DNA of 64,000 bases from Scomber scombrus (lineage: Eukaryota; Chordata; Actinopteri; Scombriformes; Scombridae): NCBI RefSeq assembly GCF_963691925.1, contig NC_084970.1, forward strand, positions 24,786,720-24,850,719. Direction: 5' to 3'. The position numbers and the translations under genes are program-made. Positions 24,821 to 34,499 of this stretch are shown one piece after another. The notes under the pieces were generated by a model. The model saw only the letters and a list, made by a program, of their open reading frames with translations, searched no databases and was not told the origin of the DNA. Numbering within the stretch: position 1 is the first letter of the stretch; each line of letters opens with the position of its first letter.

Positions 24821-24893
24821 GCTGCAAAGACTCGAACCCTTGTCTCTTGCACTAATGACAGACATGCTACCCATTACACCACCGCTACAGTCC
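24821..24893 (-). pseudogene. tRNA-like segment with Pol III A and B boxes
   Basis: On the minus strand a TGGTGTAATGGGTAGCA A-box (24865-24881) is followed after 25 nt by a GGGTTCGAGTC B-box (24829-24839). The overall length is that of a tRNA. Acceptor and anticodon stems do not pair properly, so it is not a functional tRNA. It is either a tRNA pseudogene, a SINE head, or a fixed part of the surrounding TIR element. Internal Pol III transcription is conceivable but untested. Confidence 0.6.
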
Positions 24894-25204
24894 TATGTAG
24901 TGATGTGACAGCCCAACATGTTTGCTAATACGGAAGATAGATATTGGCGAAAAATTATTTCTAACTGACAAACTGACGCTTGTATGCATTCACTGAGGAA
25001 AGATTATGAAAATATAATACAACTTTCCCGCAAGAAATGTCTTTATAACAAACATTAGAGATGAATCCTTTCTAAATTCGCCCTTTTCTGTTGGCGTGGA
25101 AGATTAATGTCTGCCATGTTTTCCCGTTGTTATACGTCTAGGGTGCAAATAGCTCAGCTGTGTGGCCGAGGCTATTTGTACCAGGGGTGCAAATAGACAC
25201 TCCG

Positions 25205-25750
25205 TTAAAAAAAAAATCTAATTGGAAATTGGGCATATTATTTAATAAATAGAGAGATCAGATGCATACATCTTCCTTGTTTAGTTTTACATGTAGGACA
25301 GTTTGATGAATTGTTTTTTTGATGAAAAATTTAGGAATGACATATAATTTATAGATAAACTTAAAATTAGCTTCCTTGGTTTAGGTACTTTCATCTAAAA
25401 CCATTCTTACAACTTTTCATCAATTGTTTAATAGAGTTACAAGCAATGAATGACCTCCTTTAGATAGAATATCATAAAATCTGCTAATTGTACCTTTAAT
25501 TGTAACCAAGGACATTAATATATCTTCTACTTCAGATTATCAAAAACTCAGCTTATTTACAATTTAAAAAATCTGTTAGGAATGCCATATTCTGTTCTTA
25601 AATCAATACATTATTTTTATTTTAAGTTTTTATGAAATAAATATTTAACTAGTTTTATACCTGTGTTTGTCTATTTGCATATATTTATAGATGTCAAGTT
25701 TTTGTCCAGATCAGGATTGTGATGGATAGGAGAACAGATGGAAATACAAT
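25205..25750 (-). pseudogene. L1 ORF2, post-RT and cysteine-rich region
   Basis: The minus strand encodes RFYDILSKGGHSLLVTLLNN (~25490-25430) and CPTCKTKQGRCMHLIS (~25295-25250), as in teleost L1 polymerases. The C-x2-C and following histidine correspond to the C-terminal zinc-knuckle-like motif. Stops and frameshifts are present. Confidence 0.65.
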
Positions 25751-26530
25751 TGGTAATGTCAAGTTTCTTAATACAAACCTTCCAGGCTAAAAGTGTTAAA
25801 AACAGTGAAACATTGATCCATGTTTTTTATCTTATTGAGGTGTTTTATAAATATAAGATAAGGTATCAGAAAGCTTTGCTTCCATCTGGTCTCGTCTCCC
25901 CAACAACCAAGCCACAACATTTTATAATTGGGCTGACCCAGGGTAACACTGGAGACTGAGGAGACCAAGACCCCCCCATGGGCTATGACTTAATGAGGAT
26001 AATTAAACTAATCTTTGTTTTTTTTACTGCATCAGATACATTTAGAAATATGTTTGTTCAGGGACTTAAACAATGCTGCAGATAAATAATATGGTAACCT
26101 ATGAAAAAGAAAATTAAATCTTTGGCAGAAAATTCATCCTTGTAACATTTGTTCTTCCCAGCAGAGATAATGGTAGAGTGGACTTATCTCTCACCTCAAC
26201 CTCTCACTTATCTATGAGAGGGGTATAGTTTTCTTTAAACAGATTATATAAATGCGGTGTAATATTTATTCCCAAGTAAAACCCCCTAGTGTCCGAGGAA
26301 AAATACAAGACATTTTTTCTGTTGGTGTCATGTATAAGAGGCAAGCATACGTTTTATCAAAATTGATCTTATAACCTTAATATCTTCCAAATTTCTCTAT
26401 TATACTATATAAGTATGATATTGAATTTTCTGGATCAGTTATAATATATCATCTGCATATAAGAATACTATTTGCTCGTTATTATTGATCTTCAATCATT
26501 TAATGTTAGTATTGTCTTGTAAACATGATG
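25751..26530 (-). pseudogene. L1 ORF2 reverse transcriptase domain
   Basis: The minus strand shows a catalytic block near 26455 readable as LYADDI in shifted frame. It continues with EKFGRY, GYKINFDKTYACLLYMTPTE, then TPHLYNLFKENYTPLIDK, STLPLSLLGRTNVTRMNFLP and KSLNKHI. These follow the L1 order palm YxDD, SGYKIN, thumb LSLLGRxNVxRMNxLP. The frame is broken several times. Confidence 0.8.
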
Positions 26531-26539
26531 CCAAATATT

Positions 26540-26954
26540 GTGGGATTTATAAAAATGGGATTTTAGAAAATTATAAAATTCATAAAAACTCTGGTTAATC
26601 TATTTTTGAATGTTTATATTGCTTTAATAACCCTTTCTGCTTGCTCCTTCTTAATTGATGGGCAAGTAATTTATTTGTTTTGTTTTTTTAAACCAAATTC
26701 CTAATGCTTTTGTCTGATATGGTTAATTGTTTTGTGATTTCATTTGAAATTGTTGAGATTTAGTTTCCCTCTAGATACTGTTGTCTCCAATTATCCTCTT
26801 TAGAGGCAGTCTCATTAAGTGCTTCACATCTTTCTACTTCTCCCTGAAGTTCTTGTCTTTGCTTCAGTTCTTTTTTAAAGGGTATATGTGCAACTTTCAG
26901 AAAATCCTTCTCATTAGTGACACTGGTGGCTGTTAAGTGAGCTGCAGTCAGCAT
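26540..26954 (-). pseudogene. L1 ORF2 endonuclease-RT linker
   Basis: The minus-strand frame at 26954-26760 contains KKELKQRQELQGEVERCEAL and NETASKEDNWRQQYLEGN. It continues as ISTISNEITKQLTISDKSIR and KLLAHQLRRSKQKGLL. The KLLAHQLR motif and coiled-coil-like charged stretch are typical of the teleost L1 linker before the RT. Confidence 0.75.
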
Positions 26955-27820
26955 CCTGTTGCTTGCACTTCTTTGCAGATGATGTCTTTTTCCTTGCTTA
27001 CACTTCTCATAATAACATCAAAGATCTCTAATGTTGTGTTTTGCAGCGCGTTTCAGCAAAGCGTCTCTCACTCCGTCAGTCAGCCCCCCCCAACACTTAG
27101 AGGCTCCTTCTGCAATGTTGCCGCTGGCTGGTGAGAGGCAATCCACCCTGCCCAACCCACAAAAATATGAACTCATCAAATCACTTTCACTCTCTTTACC
27201 ACTTGTGTTTACTTAACACTGGTAGACTCATCTTGCAGTGGTTGGGAATCACTGTGCTGTGGTTTTATTGTTAAATATTTGCTTATTACCACCTTACCAA
27301 CAGAGAAACAAAAGGGGTAAGCTATGTTCTATGCTCTGCAGCTTGTTTCCTGCTACTTTATAGAGGAAATACTGTTATTTTAGCTGCATGTGTGCTCAGG
27401 AGTGGGTGACATGTCATTGCGCTGGGGTTTGTTGTGAAATGTGTGGTGGCCAACAGGGGCAGCTAACAATCTCATTAGCTGGAGACATAATATGTGCAGG
27501 GTGTTTTTAGTCAGATTACATCATTTTTGTTGTGGTAGATGCCAGTTGTTTGTTGACGATACTTAGCTGGAGAGACAACAAGGCACTTGGAAGCACAAGA
27601 AAACATCACATCCTTTTTATGAAAAAAAAGTCCCAATTCCTTCACATAGAAATCTACCCACTGGCTGTTACATGCAACAGAGGAAGTTGAGGAAGGTCTC
27701 ATTTTTAATTCCATTGCAACATGTTCATTCATCAGCAATTCAAATGATTAATACAGTGCATCACAATTATCACATATAGAGCCTTTAAAAGAGCCACTTT
27801 AGAATGATACATATGAAATA
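26955..27820. other. Unclassified 866-bp insert inside the L1
   Basis: L1 similarity stops at the endonuclease end (27821) and resumes at the linker (26954). The intervening DNA has no L1 reading and I cannot assign it. No clear terminal inverted repeats are visible. Its right edge contains a 24-25-nt inverted copy of adjacent L1 sequence (27787-27812). Confidence 0.5.
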
Positions 27821-27844
27821 ATGTATCATTCTAAGTGGCTCTTT
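27787..27844. repeat. Near-perfect inverted repeat at an L1 breakpoint
   Basis: The arms are 27788-27812 (AAAGAGCCACTTT then AGAATGATACAT) and 27821-27844. They match except for one extra T in the left arm and are separated by 8 nt (ATGAAATA). The right arm is L1 ORF2 coding DNA (LWEAERAT region); the left arm is its inverted copy. The DNA can form a 24-bp hairpin. Confidence 0.93.
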
Positions 27845-28640
27845 CAGCTTCCCATAAAGTATTTGGATCTTTGAGGGGATCATTGGTTTCCTTAATATAA
27901 TTTTTAATCCACAATCCCATTTTAAATTGAAATTCTTTGTCTTTGAGTCAGGAGGTCCATCGCTTAGAGCTAAAGTTTTCCCTATCCAAATGAATAGTTA
28001 AATAAATCTTTTATCATGTGCATATTTTGAGTGGATAAAAATAATCTATTTGTGAACATAAATTATGAACATTAAAAAAAAAAAAGGATAATCTTTGACA
28101 CCCAAGTTTAATTCTTGCCAAACGTTAGTTAGGCCACATTCTGTCCATAATCCATTAAGGACCTTTTTGAGTGGTGGCCTTTACTCTGATTAGATTTATC
28201 TAAAATCAAATTTAATGTGCAACTGAAATCTCCACCTATCACTCCAAATCCTTTAAAGTTTTCATAAAAGAGCAGCACCTTGTCCAACATGAATGCCGGT
28301 TCATCAGTACTGTGAGCATAAACATTTAAAAAGGTCATCCGTGTTCCACAGATAGAATCTGAAATCAAGACAACCCTTCCATTTGGTTGTGTACATTTTC
28401 TAATTTGAATAGGATGTTTTAATTAATCAAAATAGCTGTTTCTCTGCTATGATTTTGTATGAAGTAAACCTGACCCACGCAGTACCTTTTTAATTTTACA
28501 TGTTCATTGTCTGATGTTTGTTGCATGAGGGCAACATCAAATGTGTCTTTTTTGAGAAGAAATGTGTATATACATTTTCCTTTTAATAGAATTTTCCAAG
28601 CCTTTAATATTTAGTTTATTGTCATATCTGGTAATCATGG
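27845..28640 (-). pseudogene. L1 ORF2 endonuclease domain
   Basis: From 28640 leftwards on the minus strand: LNIKGLENSIKRK, DVALMQQTSDNEHVKLKRY, GQVYFIQNHSRETAILINQN. Then an open 79-codon frame (28368-28129) contains SDSICGTRMTFLNVYAHSTD and FGVIGGDFSCTLN. The order QxTH-like, NVYAP-like, GGDFNCTLN-like identifies an APE-type L1 endonuclease; the GDFNC motif reads GDFSC here. It ends with WIKNYIKETNDPLKDPNTLW. Stops elsewhere disable it. Confidence 0.88.
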
Positions 28641-29404
28641 TGACTACTGCACATTGGTAGTATTATCTTTTGATGTGTACAGTTGGCTAAAAGAGATGTT
28701 GTCACTGCTTTCATTTAAGAACATAATAAAGAAAAAGAAAAAAGGAATAATTAAAGACAATACACATATAAAACACATCATACCACACAAGCTATGGTCT
28801 TATAATCCACAACAGTTTGTTAACCTTGTTTGTAGTAGGCCAGTGAAAAACAAGAAAACAAAACAAAAGAAAACCAAACAGAAAACAGTGCTCACAATTC
28901 ATTAGAAGAGAAAATATAATGTTAATTTTCCCCACAAAATGCTGAAATCAAGACAACCCTTATGATTCCATTATGAGGCTTATGATTCAACCTGAGCCTA
29001 CATATACTATTTTATTGCTAGTAACTAATTAGAAGGAAATCTATCAAATAATGATGTTCAAAAGCAGAAAGAAAAGAAGAAAAATAAATAAATAAATAAA
29101 AATAGGAGGCTATCAGTGCCCCTTACTGTCCATCATGGTGTAGTTCATTAGTTTGTTACACATTGTTGAGCAAGGAATCACTTTAAGTAATGGGAAATTA
29201 ATGATCTAAAATGGCATTCCCCACTCGTTGTCTTAGGGGGTTAAATTCAGTTCGGACTGTCTATGAGAGCATTTTGGAAGTCACTCTCCATTTCTTTTAG
29301 TCTTGGTGTTGTCCCTTAGTTCGTCATGTTAAATGAACAGGGAAAACAACTTCAAGTATGACAGGGTAAGACTAAAAAATATGGAATTCACGCTCCTCGA
29401 CAGT

Positions 29405-29706
29405 CTTTAAAGGTGCCATGTGTAGGATTTAGTGGCATTTAGTGGTGAGGTTGCATATTGCAACTCACTGAATACCCCTCCTCCTCACCCTCTCCTTCCA
29501 AGCATGTAGGAGAACCTATGGTGGCCATGAAAGTTGTGAAAATGGGAAAAGGCCCTCTGTAGATCCAGTGTTTGGTTTGTCAGTTCAGAGCTACTGTAGA
29601 AACTTGGTGGTGCAACATGGCAGCCTGTTTCCGTTGTATATATAAAGGGCTCACTTTAAGGTAATGGAAGCACAGTGATTCTTATTTTCGGGTTATTATA
29701 CACTGC
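29405..29706 (+). mobile_element. Teleost MITE (GTGTAGGATTTAG family), 3'-truncated
   Basis: The segment starts AAAGGTGCCATGTGTAGGAT and runs through TTAGTGGTGAGGTTGCATAT, CCTTCCAAGCATGTAGGAGA and CAGTGTTTGGTTTGTCAGTT. It reaches ATTCTTATTTTCGGG and TTATACACT. I recognise it as a very abundant teleost short element whose full copies end with the inverted form of the start. Here the 3' end is missing after 29706. It lies between ORF1 and ORF2 of the L1. Confidence 0.8.
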
Positions 29707-29829
29707 CAAATCTGTTCTGCTACATGCCAGAAAATGGGTCATCAATTGTAACAGTCATAACAAAAGAAGTAGAAAAACACCATCTTACCTCCACTCTTAT
29801 TGTGAGTTTTGTAAATGAGACTTACTCCA

Positions 29830-30650
29830 GCTGCTTGGTTAAGGATTCCACCTCTTTTGGATCCTCAGAAAAAAATTATGTTTTGATGTAGAACACAAAG
29901 CCAATGATTCAGAGAGCACTTGGATCAGCTGTTCAAACTCCACTTTTGACAAACCTCTGCAGATAAGTAATGATGAATGGAGAGATTATTACCCTTGAAG
30001 ATTGACATTTTCTTTGCAGTCTGTAGTATCATTTATTTATCTCTGAACTGTAGAAAGCAAAGTAAGACTGACCATGAAGGCTTTCCAGGTTCTGGATATG
30101 ATCATAGGAAGCAGTAGTAGCTGCAGCTCAAATGGTTGATCAGGGCAGAGTTTGAATTAGTTGGGTAATTTCTGTTGAAAATACTCGAATCCTGCTGCCT
30201 CTTCACTTTTCTGGAAGCCCCAGCTAAACCAAGTTTACTTCTCCCTCTATCTTCTTGATCATCAGTCTTAGATTCGAGCGTTTTCATCAGTTTTTCAGCT
30301 CGGTGTAGATCCTGTTGGGTAGATTGGATTTGTATTAAGTTTGCTATCAGGCAATGCTTCTTTCATTGCCAATACTTAAATAGTCATGTTTTTCAAAAGA
30401 GTATTAAGTCCATCTAGACGGCTCAATATCTCAGAGCATTGGGATTTTAACTCAGACATTATTTTAACAAGAGAAGTATTTATATCACTCTCATGGAATC
30501 AGCCCCAGTTTGTGTTTGACCTTTGAGGCCTTGTTTGTTGGATTGGGTTTTTCTGGTTTCCATCCTGGCTTTCTTCATGTTTATACCTGTGTTCTTTTCT
30601 CCTTCACTCAAAGCTTAAATCAAAATGAAATTTGTAAATTAGTTCAATAG
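29830..30650 (-). pseudogene. L1 ORF1 remnant
   Basis: On the minus strand a start region KKARMETRKTQSNKQGLKGQ is followed by KLMKTLESKTDDQEDRGRSK, a coiled-coil end and RNA-binding start as in teleost L1 ORF1 (LEDRGRRxN pattern). Then come LGLPEK and a C-terminal piece SEDPKEVESLTKQLE near 29850. Stops and frameshifts are frequent. ORF1 protein normally binds L1 RNA as a trimer; this copy cannot. Confidence 0.65.
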
Positions 30651-30745
30651 AGGTAAAAAACTAAAATTAATCACTGAGGCATTGCAGAGCTCCACGCTCA
30701 AGCAGCCATCTTGTGTCCTCGGCCATCCTCCCCTCGGCCTCTCTC

Positions 30746-31659
30746 CTTTCATTACGTATGAATTTGATGTAGTTGCACTGTATAGGGAGGGATGGAATTA
30801 AAAAAATGTATGGGGTGTTACATGAGAGCTTGAAAGATACTACATCTTAAACTGCAGCCAGATGTTTGTTGATTCCATTTATCAACAAACTCAGTAGTGT
30901 TATTGGCCCATTTATATGGCTACTTTACTAGATGAATACAGTTCTTTAGGAACACATCATGCTTATTGTGATATTCTTATTTTTATACTGTTTAATATTG
31001 GATATCTATGTTAAACATGGACAAAGTTCCAAAATTTGAGGTGAACATGCTCCTTGCAAGTTGAAAGCCCAGGCTCCAGCCTGCTGCTCTAGTCTGTTCC
31101 ATAGCCTTTGTTGCTAAAGTTGTTCCATGGGTTGTTCACATTGTCCACTCACATATTTTTGATCGGAATCGGACGAGAACATGTATGGATGTATTTGAGT
31201 AGTTTCCACTAAAGTAGTAGAGTAAAAAATGAAAAAAGAAGTGAAAATGTAAAAACAAGAAGTGAAATCCTTTCATTTACGTTGTGCCCAGAAATGCCGG
31301 AAGTCTCAGGAAACTGGCCAACTGGCCAATCAGAACGGAGTGGGATCATTTGGAAGGGGGCCTAAAGGGACAGGAATGGCTTGACAGAGGCTGAACTGAG
31401 GGGTTGCATAAAGGGCCAGTATAAGATATGGAGTTTTTGAAACGTAAATCATGCAAAGATTTACCAGTTGAGCCCCAGAGTACAAAAATAGACCAGGAAA
31501 TGTGCAAGATATATCTGCTTTAACATTGCCAGTCACTGATAAGGGTTAGGGTTAGTCACTTGTCCACTTTGTTACTGTATGTTGTGTTGTTAACAATTTA
31601 ACATGAAAGCCTGAACCACACACATTTTTGTTTTTCAAACTTTTGGGGCACCACAATAA
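30746..31659. other. Unassigned sequence right of the L1
   Basis: No gene or repeat recognised. A 68-codon minus frame (31330-31536) has no domain. Confidence 0.5.
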
Positions 31660-31840
31660 CTTTCAGCTTAAACTTTATTGGCCCCAAAGGGACATTTGTG
31701 TTGCAGCAAGGTGAAATCAAGAAGGTGCACAGACTTGAACATGAGAAACATAAAACACATGAAATACACATACTATATACTTAAACCCACCACATAAAAT
31801 ACACTGTACATAAAAGTGACACCATTAACATAAAACCTGG
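31660..31840 (-). mobile_element. LINE 3' UTR-like fragment
   Basis: ACTTTATTGGCCCCAAAGGG followed by ACATTTGTGTTGCAGCAAGG matches the TTTATTG-CCCC-GGGGA-TTTG pattern at the 3' end of teleost CR1/Rex1-like LINEs read on the minus strand. No coding part is attached. Confidence 0.45.
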
Positions 31841-32518
31841 AATCACCCTGCTTAATTATCAATGCTTTCCCCCTTTCTGTATAACACTTCCCTTACTATA
31901 GTCACAAGAATGTAATCCCCCCCCCCCCCCGGAACAAAGTCACCTGGTACATTACAGTATTAGACCGTATGTGATCTGTGTGTTCGTATATCTGATGAAT
32001 TTTAAAAAAGCTAGGAACATTCTGTCTAAAAGACAAATGTGAATTTAGCAGACCAGAATTTCCCCAATGATCCATGGACAAGTTTCCATCCAGTAGTGTA
32101 CATGATAGCGGTGTAATGGTAGGCCACTGGTATTTGCCCAACACTGTCATGGTATCGACATTACGGTTCAGTGCTGGCATTCATATGAAGAATTCACCCT
32201 GTAAACCAAACAATTACTGTCAAATAGTTTAATAATCAACTTTGTCCAACCCTAAAACCAAGGAACATAACGAAACCTGAATTTTGTTTATCGTTACCCC
32301 CCTTGTACATGAGGATATGGAGCATGGTGAGCCCTTAATGCTCAGATGAAGACAGTAAGCCCAGAAAACATGGAGGACATGAAGTGGATTCTGTCAGCGT
32401 AAATCCAGCAGCCAAGTACATAGAGGGAGGGATATAAAAAGCAGGACAGCGACAAATTCAGTAGGAGTACTTTTTGGTCCTGGCAAAGTGATGGACACAT
32501 TTTCTGTGCGTTTGTCTC
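31841..32518. other. Unassigned sequence with a C14 run
   Basis: A homopolymer of 14 C lies at 31917-31930. Nothing else is recognised. Confidence 0.5.
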
Positions 32519-32521
32519 TGT

Positions 32522-32559
<38 letters not shown>
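32519..32559. repeat. (TG)n microsatellite
   Basis: About 20 TG units with one TATG interruption. Confidence 0.95.
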
Positions 32560-32560
<1 letters not shown>

Positions 32561-32581
32561 GTTGTGACAGTGTGTAAATAT

Positions 32582-32802
32582 ATGTCTTTGCTTGCAGAGC
32601 ACACGGAGGAGCAGATTTGTGAGACAAGCTTGAGCAGTTGCCTTCACAGCAGTGGTGAGATTGGAAGCGAGTGGTTCCTGAGCCAGTGTGACTGATGGCG
32701 TCTGTTAGCAGCGACGGCCGCAGAGAGGACGTCTTGTACTGGCGGCAGGGGGAAGCTGACACTTCCGGAAACAATGCTGTCTCTAGCAGTGTGCTGAAAT
32801 GA
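32582..32802 (+). other. Exon-like, GC-rich segment with two overlapping small ORFs
   Basis: A good acceptor-like sequence TGTCTTTGCTTGCAG ends at 32597. The following DNA is open as EHTEEQICETSLSSCLHSSG then EIGSEWFLSQCD to a stop at 32693-32695 (ATG at 32582). A second ATG overlaps that stop (TGATG) and opens MASVSSDGRREDVLYWRQGE to 32802. The CpG-containing, high-complexity composition stands out from its surroundings. A donor-like GTGAGA occurs at 32652. It could be a terminal exon, a conserved element, or chance. The opposite strand is also open (163 codons to 32394) but runs through the TG repeat. I recognise no family. Confidence 0.2.
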
Positions 32803-33727
32803 CAGGACAAGCAGGGCCACTGTTTCCATTCACAGTCCTCCCAACCTTCTGACGCTTTTCTCGCTTCCATCTCTCTTATTATCATGCCCCTTAATACTCA
32901 TTGCCTTCCATGTCTTCCTTATTCTATCATCTCCTTAACATAGGGTATTCCTACCACAGAAGCTGAGCTGCCTCTGTCACAGTGTTCTGTCTTCACAGTC
33001 CAGCACTTATTTTGCCTCCTACAGTATGTTGTTTCACATACACAAGTCACCTTCTTTCAAAATACAAGTTACAATCGGTTTATGTAGTATTTTTCTGTAA
33101 TTTCTCTTCAAATATACTGTGTCAAATCCTAACCCGATATGATTAGATTTTGGTTGACACTATAGCCATCTTCTCTCTTATTGACTGACATGTCCCAAAA
33201 AGGTAAATGAACATCCTAAAGATAAACTTATACTGATTTTTGCCAGTTACCTTTTGTGGGAAATGTAATTGCATCCAACACGTTCTTGTACTTCATGAAA
33301 ATTAGGAACAATTTGAGTGGATGGTACTGGTAGACGTGCTAGACGCGACGTGTAGTTCAAAGTCCCCAGATGTAGGAGTTCCAAGGGCCCATCAGCCCTT
33401 CACTTTACCCTCCTTCCACATTCTTTTAAAGTTGTGAATCACAGTATCCCTGCAAACACGCCTATATTGCAACATTTACAGTAAAAAGACATTTCAATCA
33501 CTCCTATCCACTCTAAGACATTAAGTAAAATAAGCAAGCAAACATAAAATACATGATTTTTTAATCCAGTCAAAAATGGCATTGTTAAACAAATGAAATG
33601 AATACAGTAGTGAGTACATTGCAACCAATAAAATTGTTTCAGTGCTGTTTTACATTGTTTAAGTCAGTTTGAGCCATTAACTTAGCTTGTTGTCATTATT
33701 GCAAATAGACTGCATGGTTTTGCAAAC
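32803..33727. other. Unassigned sequence
   Basis: Nothing recognised. A small minus-strand frame at 33439-33624 is featureless. Confidence 0.5.
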
Positions 33728-34365
33728 ATGCCAAAAGAACCAGTGCATAAGAAAGTCAATCACAGTCAAACTAAACTGAATTTCAGCATTAATAATGTGA
33801 CATCCCTGATGTCCACCACTCCATTGGAGCTTGGCCCTTCAGCCTTAGAATGAGTTCAGCCAGAAGAACCCCAAAGCAGCAACTCTGTGCCCAATGAGAC
33901 TGTTGAAACCTCCAGCATTGAACCGAAACAGGCTAGTGCTGGCTCGGACTGCTTGGGGGGTTGTTGTCAGGACATAGTAACTGGTAAAGCTGCCCAGCTA
34001 ATTATAGACAAAAAGGAGACTGCTAGATCATTTGGCCAAAGAGAAAGGTACTTCAATGCAGAATGGTTCAACAAGAGTGGTTTTGTGAAATATGTAGATC
34101 TATTGCTGTCAAACAGCTTGTAACTTTCTACAAATGTGGAGATGATGCCTTTGTAAAGTCCAGAATTAATAACTGGAAAAAGTGACCACGCCTCTTTGAC
34201 AGCCATGAAAAGTTTCACTTTCACAAAGAGTGTGTCCAAAAAAAGGGTGCTTACATCAGTCAAACACCAGTCAATACTCATCTTGTCAAACAAGAGTGCA
34301 TTGGGCAGAAGAAAGGAATGAATGGATTGATGGAGAAACTGTGCCGTCTGCAGTTTCTAACCTGA
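33728..34365 (+). pseudogene. hAT transposase N-terminal pseudogene (TTF-type zinc finger)
   Basis: From ATG at 33728 the frame reads MPKEPVHKKVNHSQTKLNFS and passes a stop at ~33854. It continues with ETARSFGQRERYFNAEWFNK, then shifts frame near 34100 to VKQLVTFYKCGDDAFVKS, RINNWKK, a stop, and LFDSHEKFHFHKECVQKKG, ending at 34365. The order W-F-N...W, C, NWKK, SHEKxxxHKE is the TTF-type zinc finger that precedes the catalytic domain in hAT transposases and ZMYM-related proteins. The RNase H-like domain is absent. Two stops and one frameshift make it dead. Confidence 0.72.
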
Positions 34366-34412
34366 TAGTGGCTCGCAAGTTTTTTGTGGGTTTCCAGTCT
34401 ACCTAGTGCTTT

Positions 34413-34480
<68 letters not shown>

Positions 34481-34499
34481 ACACACACACACACACACA
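34413..34499. repeat. (CA)n microsatellite
   Basis: About 42 CA units with interruptions CAAACA and CATACA. It truncates similarity to the hAT remnant on its left. Confidence 0.97.

Larger units (their letters stand above)
24235..25204. mobile_element. 970-bp TIR element with 33-bp subterminal repeats
   Basis: Both ends carry CTATTTGCACCCCTGG (left core at 24243; right core ends at 25196, inverted), each exactly 8 bases inside the proposed terminus. The flanks share TTAAAAAAA (24226-24234 and 25205-25213), and the L1 reading continues on both sides. So this is a real insertion with an 8-9-bp target duplication, as in hAT or Mutator-like elements. The left 170 bp hold five CTATTTG[C/T]ACC units. 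The middle contains a tRNA-like segment. No transposase frame exists, so it is non-autonomous. I do not recognise the family. Confidence 0.75.
23930..30745 (-). mobile_element. L1 LINE, nearly full-length, inactivated and nested
   Basis: Read on the minus strand this is a long L1 copy. The 5' UTR has ACAAGATGGCTGC (~30705). ORF1 lies at ~30650-29830, ORF2 endonuclease at ~28640-27821, linker at ~26954-26540, RT at ~26530-25750, and the C-terminal part at ~25560-25205 and 24234-24035. Three foreign or duplicated pieces interrupt it: a MITE at 29405-29706, an 866-bp insert at 26955-27820, and a TIR element at 24235-25204. Net L1 length is about 4.7 kb. Frameshifts and stops occur throughout, so it cannot be active. 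It resembles the Swimmer-like teleost L1s. The 3' boundary is approximate. Confidence 0.8.

Noticed and set aside
24821..24893. Functional tRNA gene
   Set aside because: A and B boxes are good, but acceptor and anticodon stems fail to pair and the loop lacks the normal U before the anticodon.
27821..27844. microRNA precursor hairpin
   Set aside because: The right arm is L1 coding sequence and the arms result from an inverted duplication; the stem is shorter than a typical pre-miRNA.
32394..32885. 163-codon minus-strand open frame, the longest in the window
   Set aside because: It runs through the TG microsatellite, giving a histidine/threonine stretch, has no recognisable domain, and lies opposite other open frames in a GC-rich block where long chance frames are expected.
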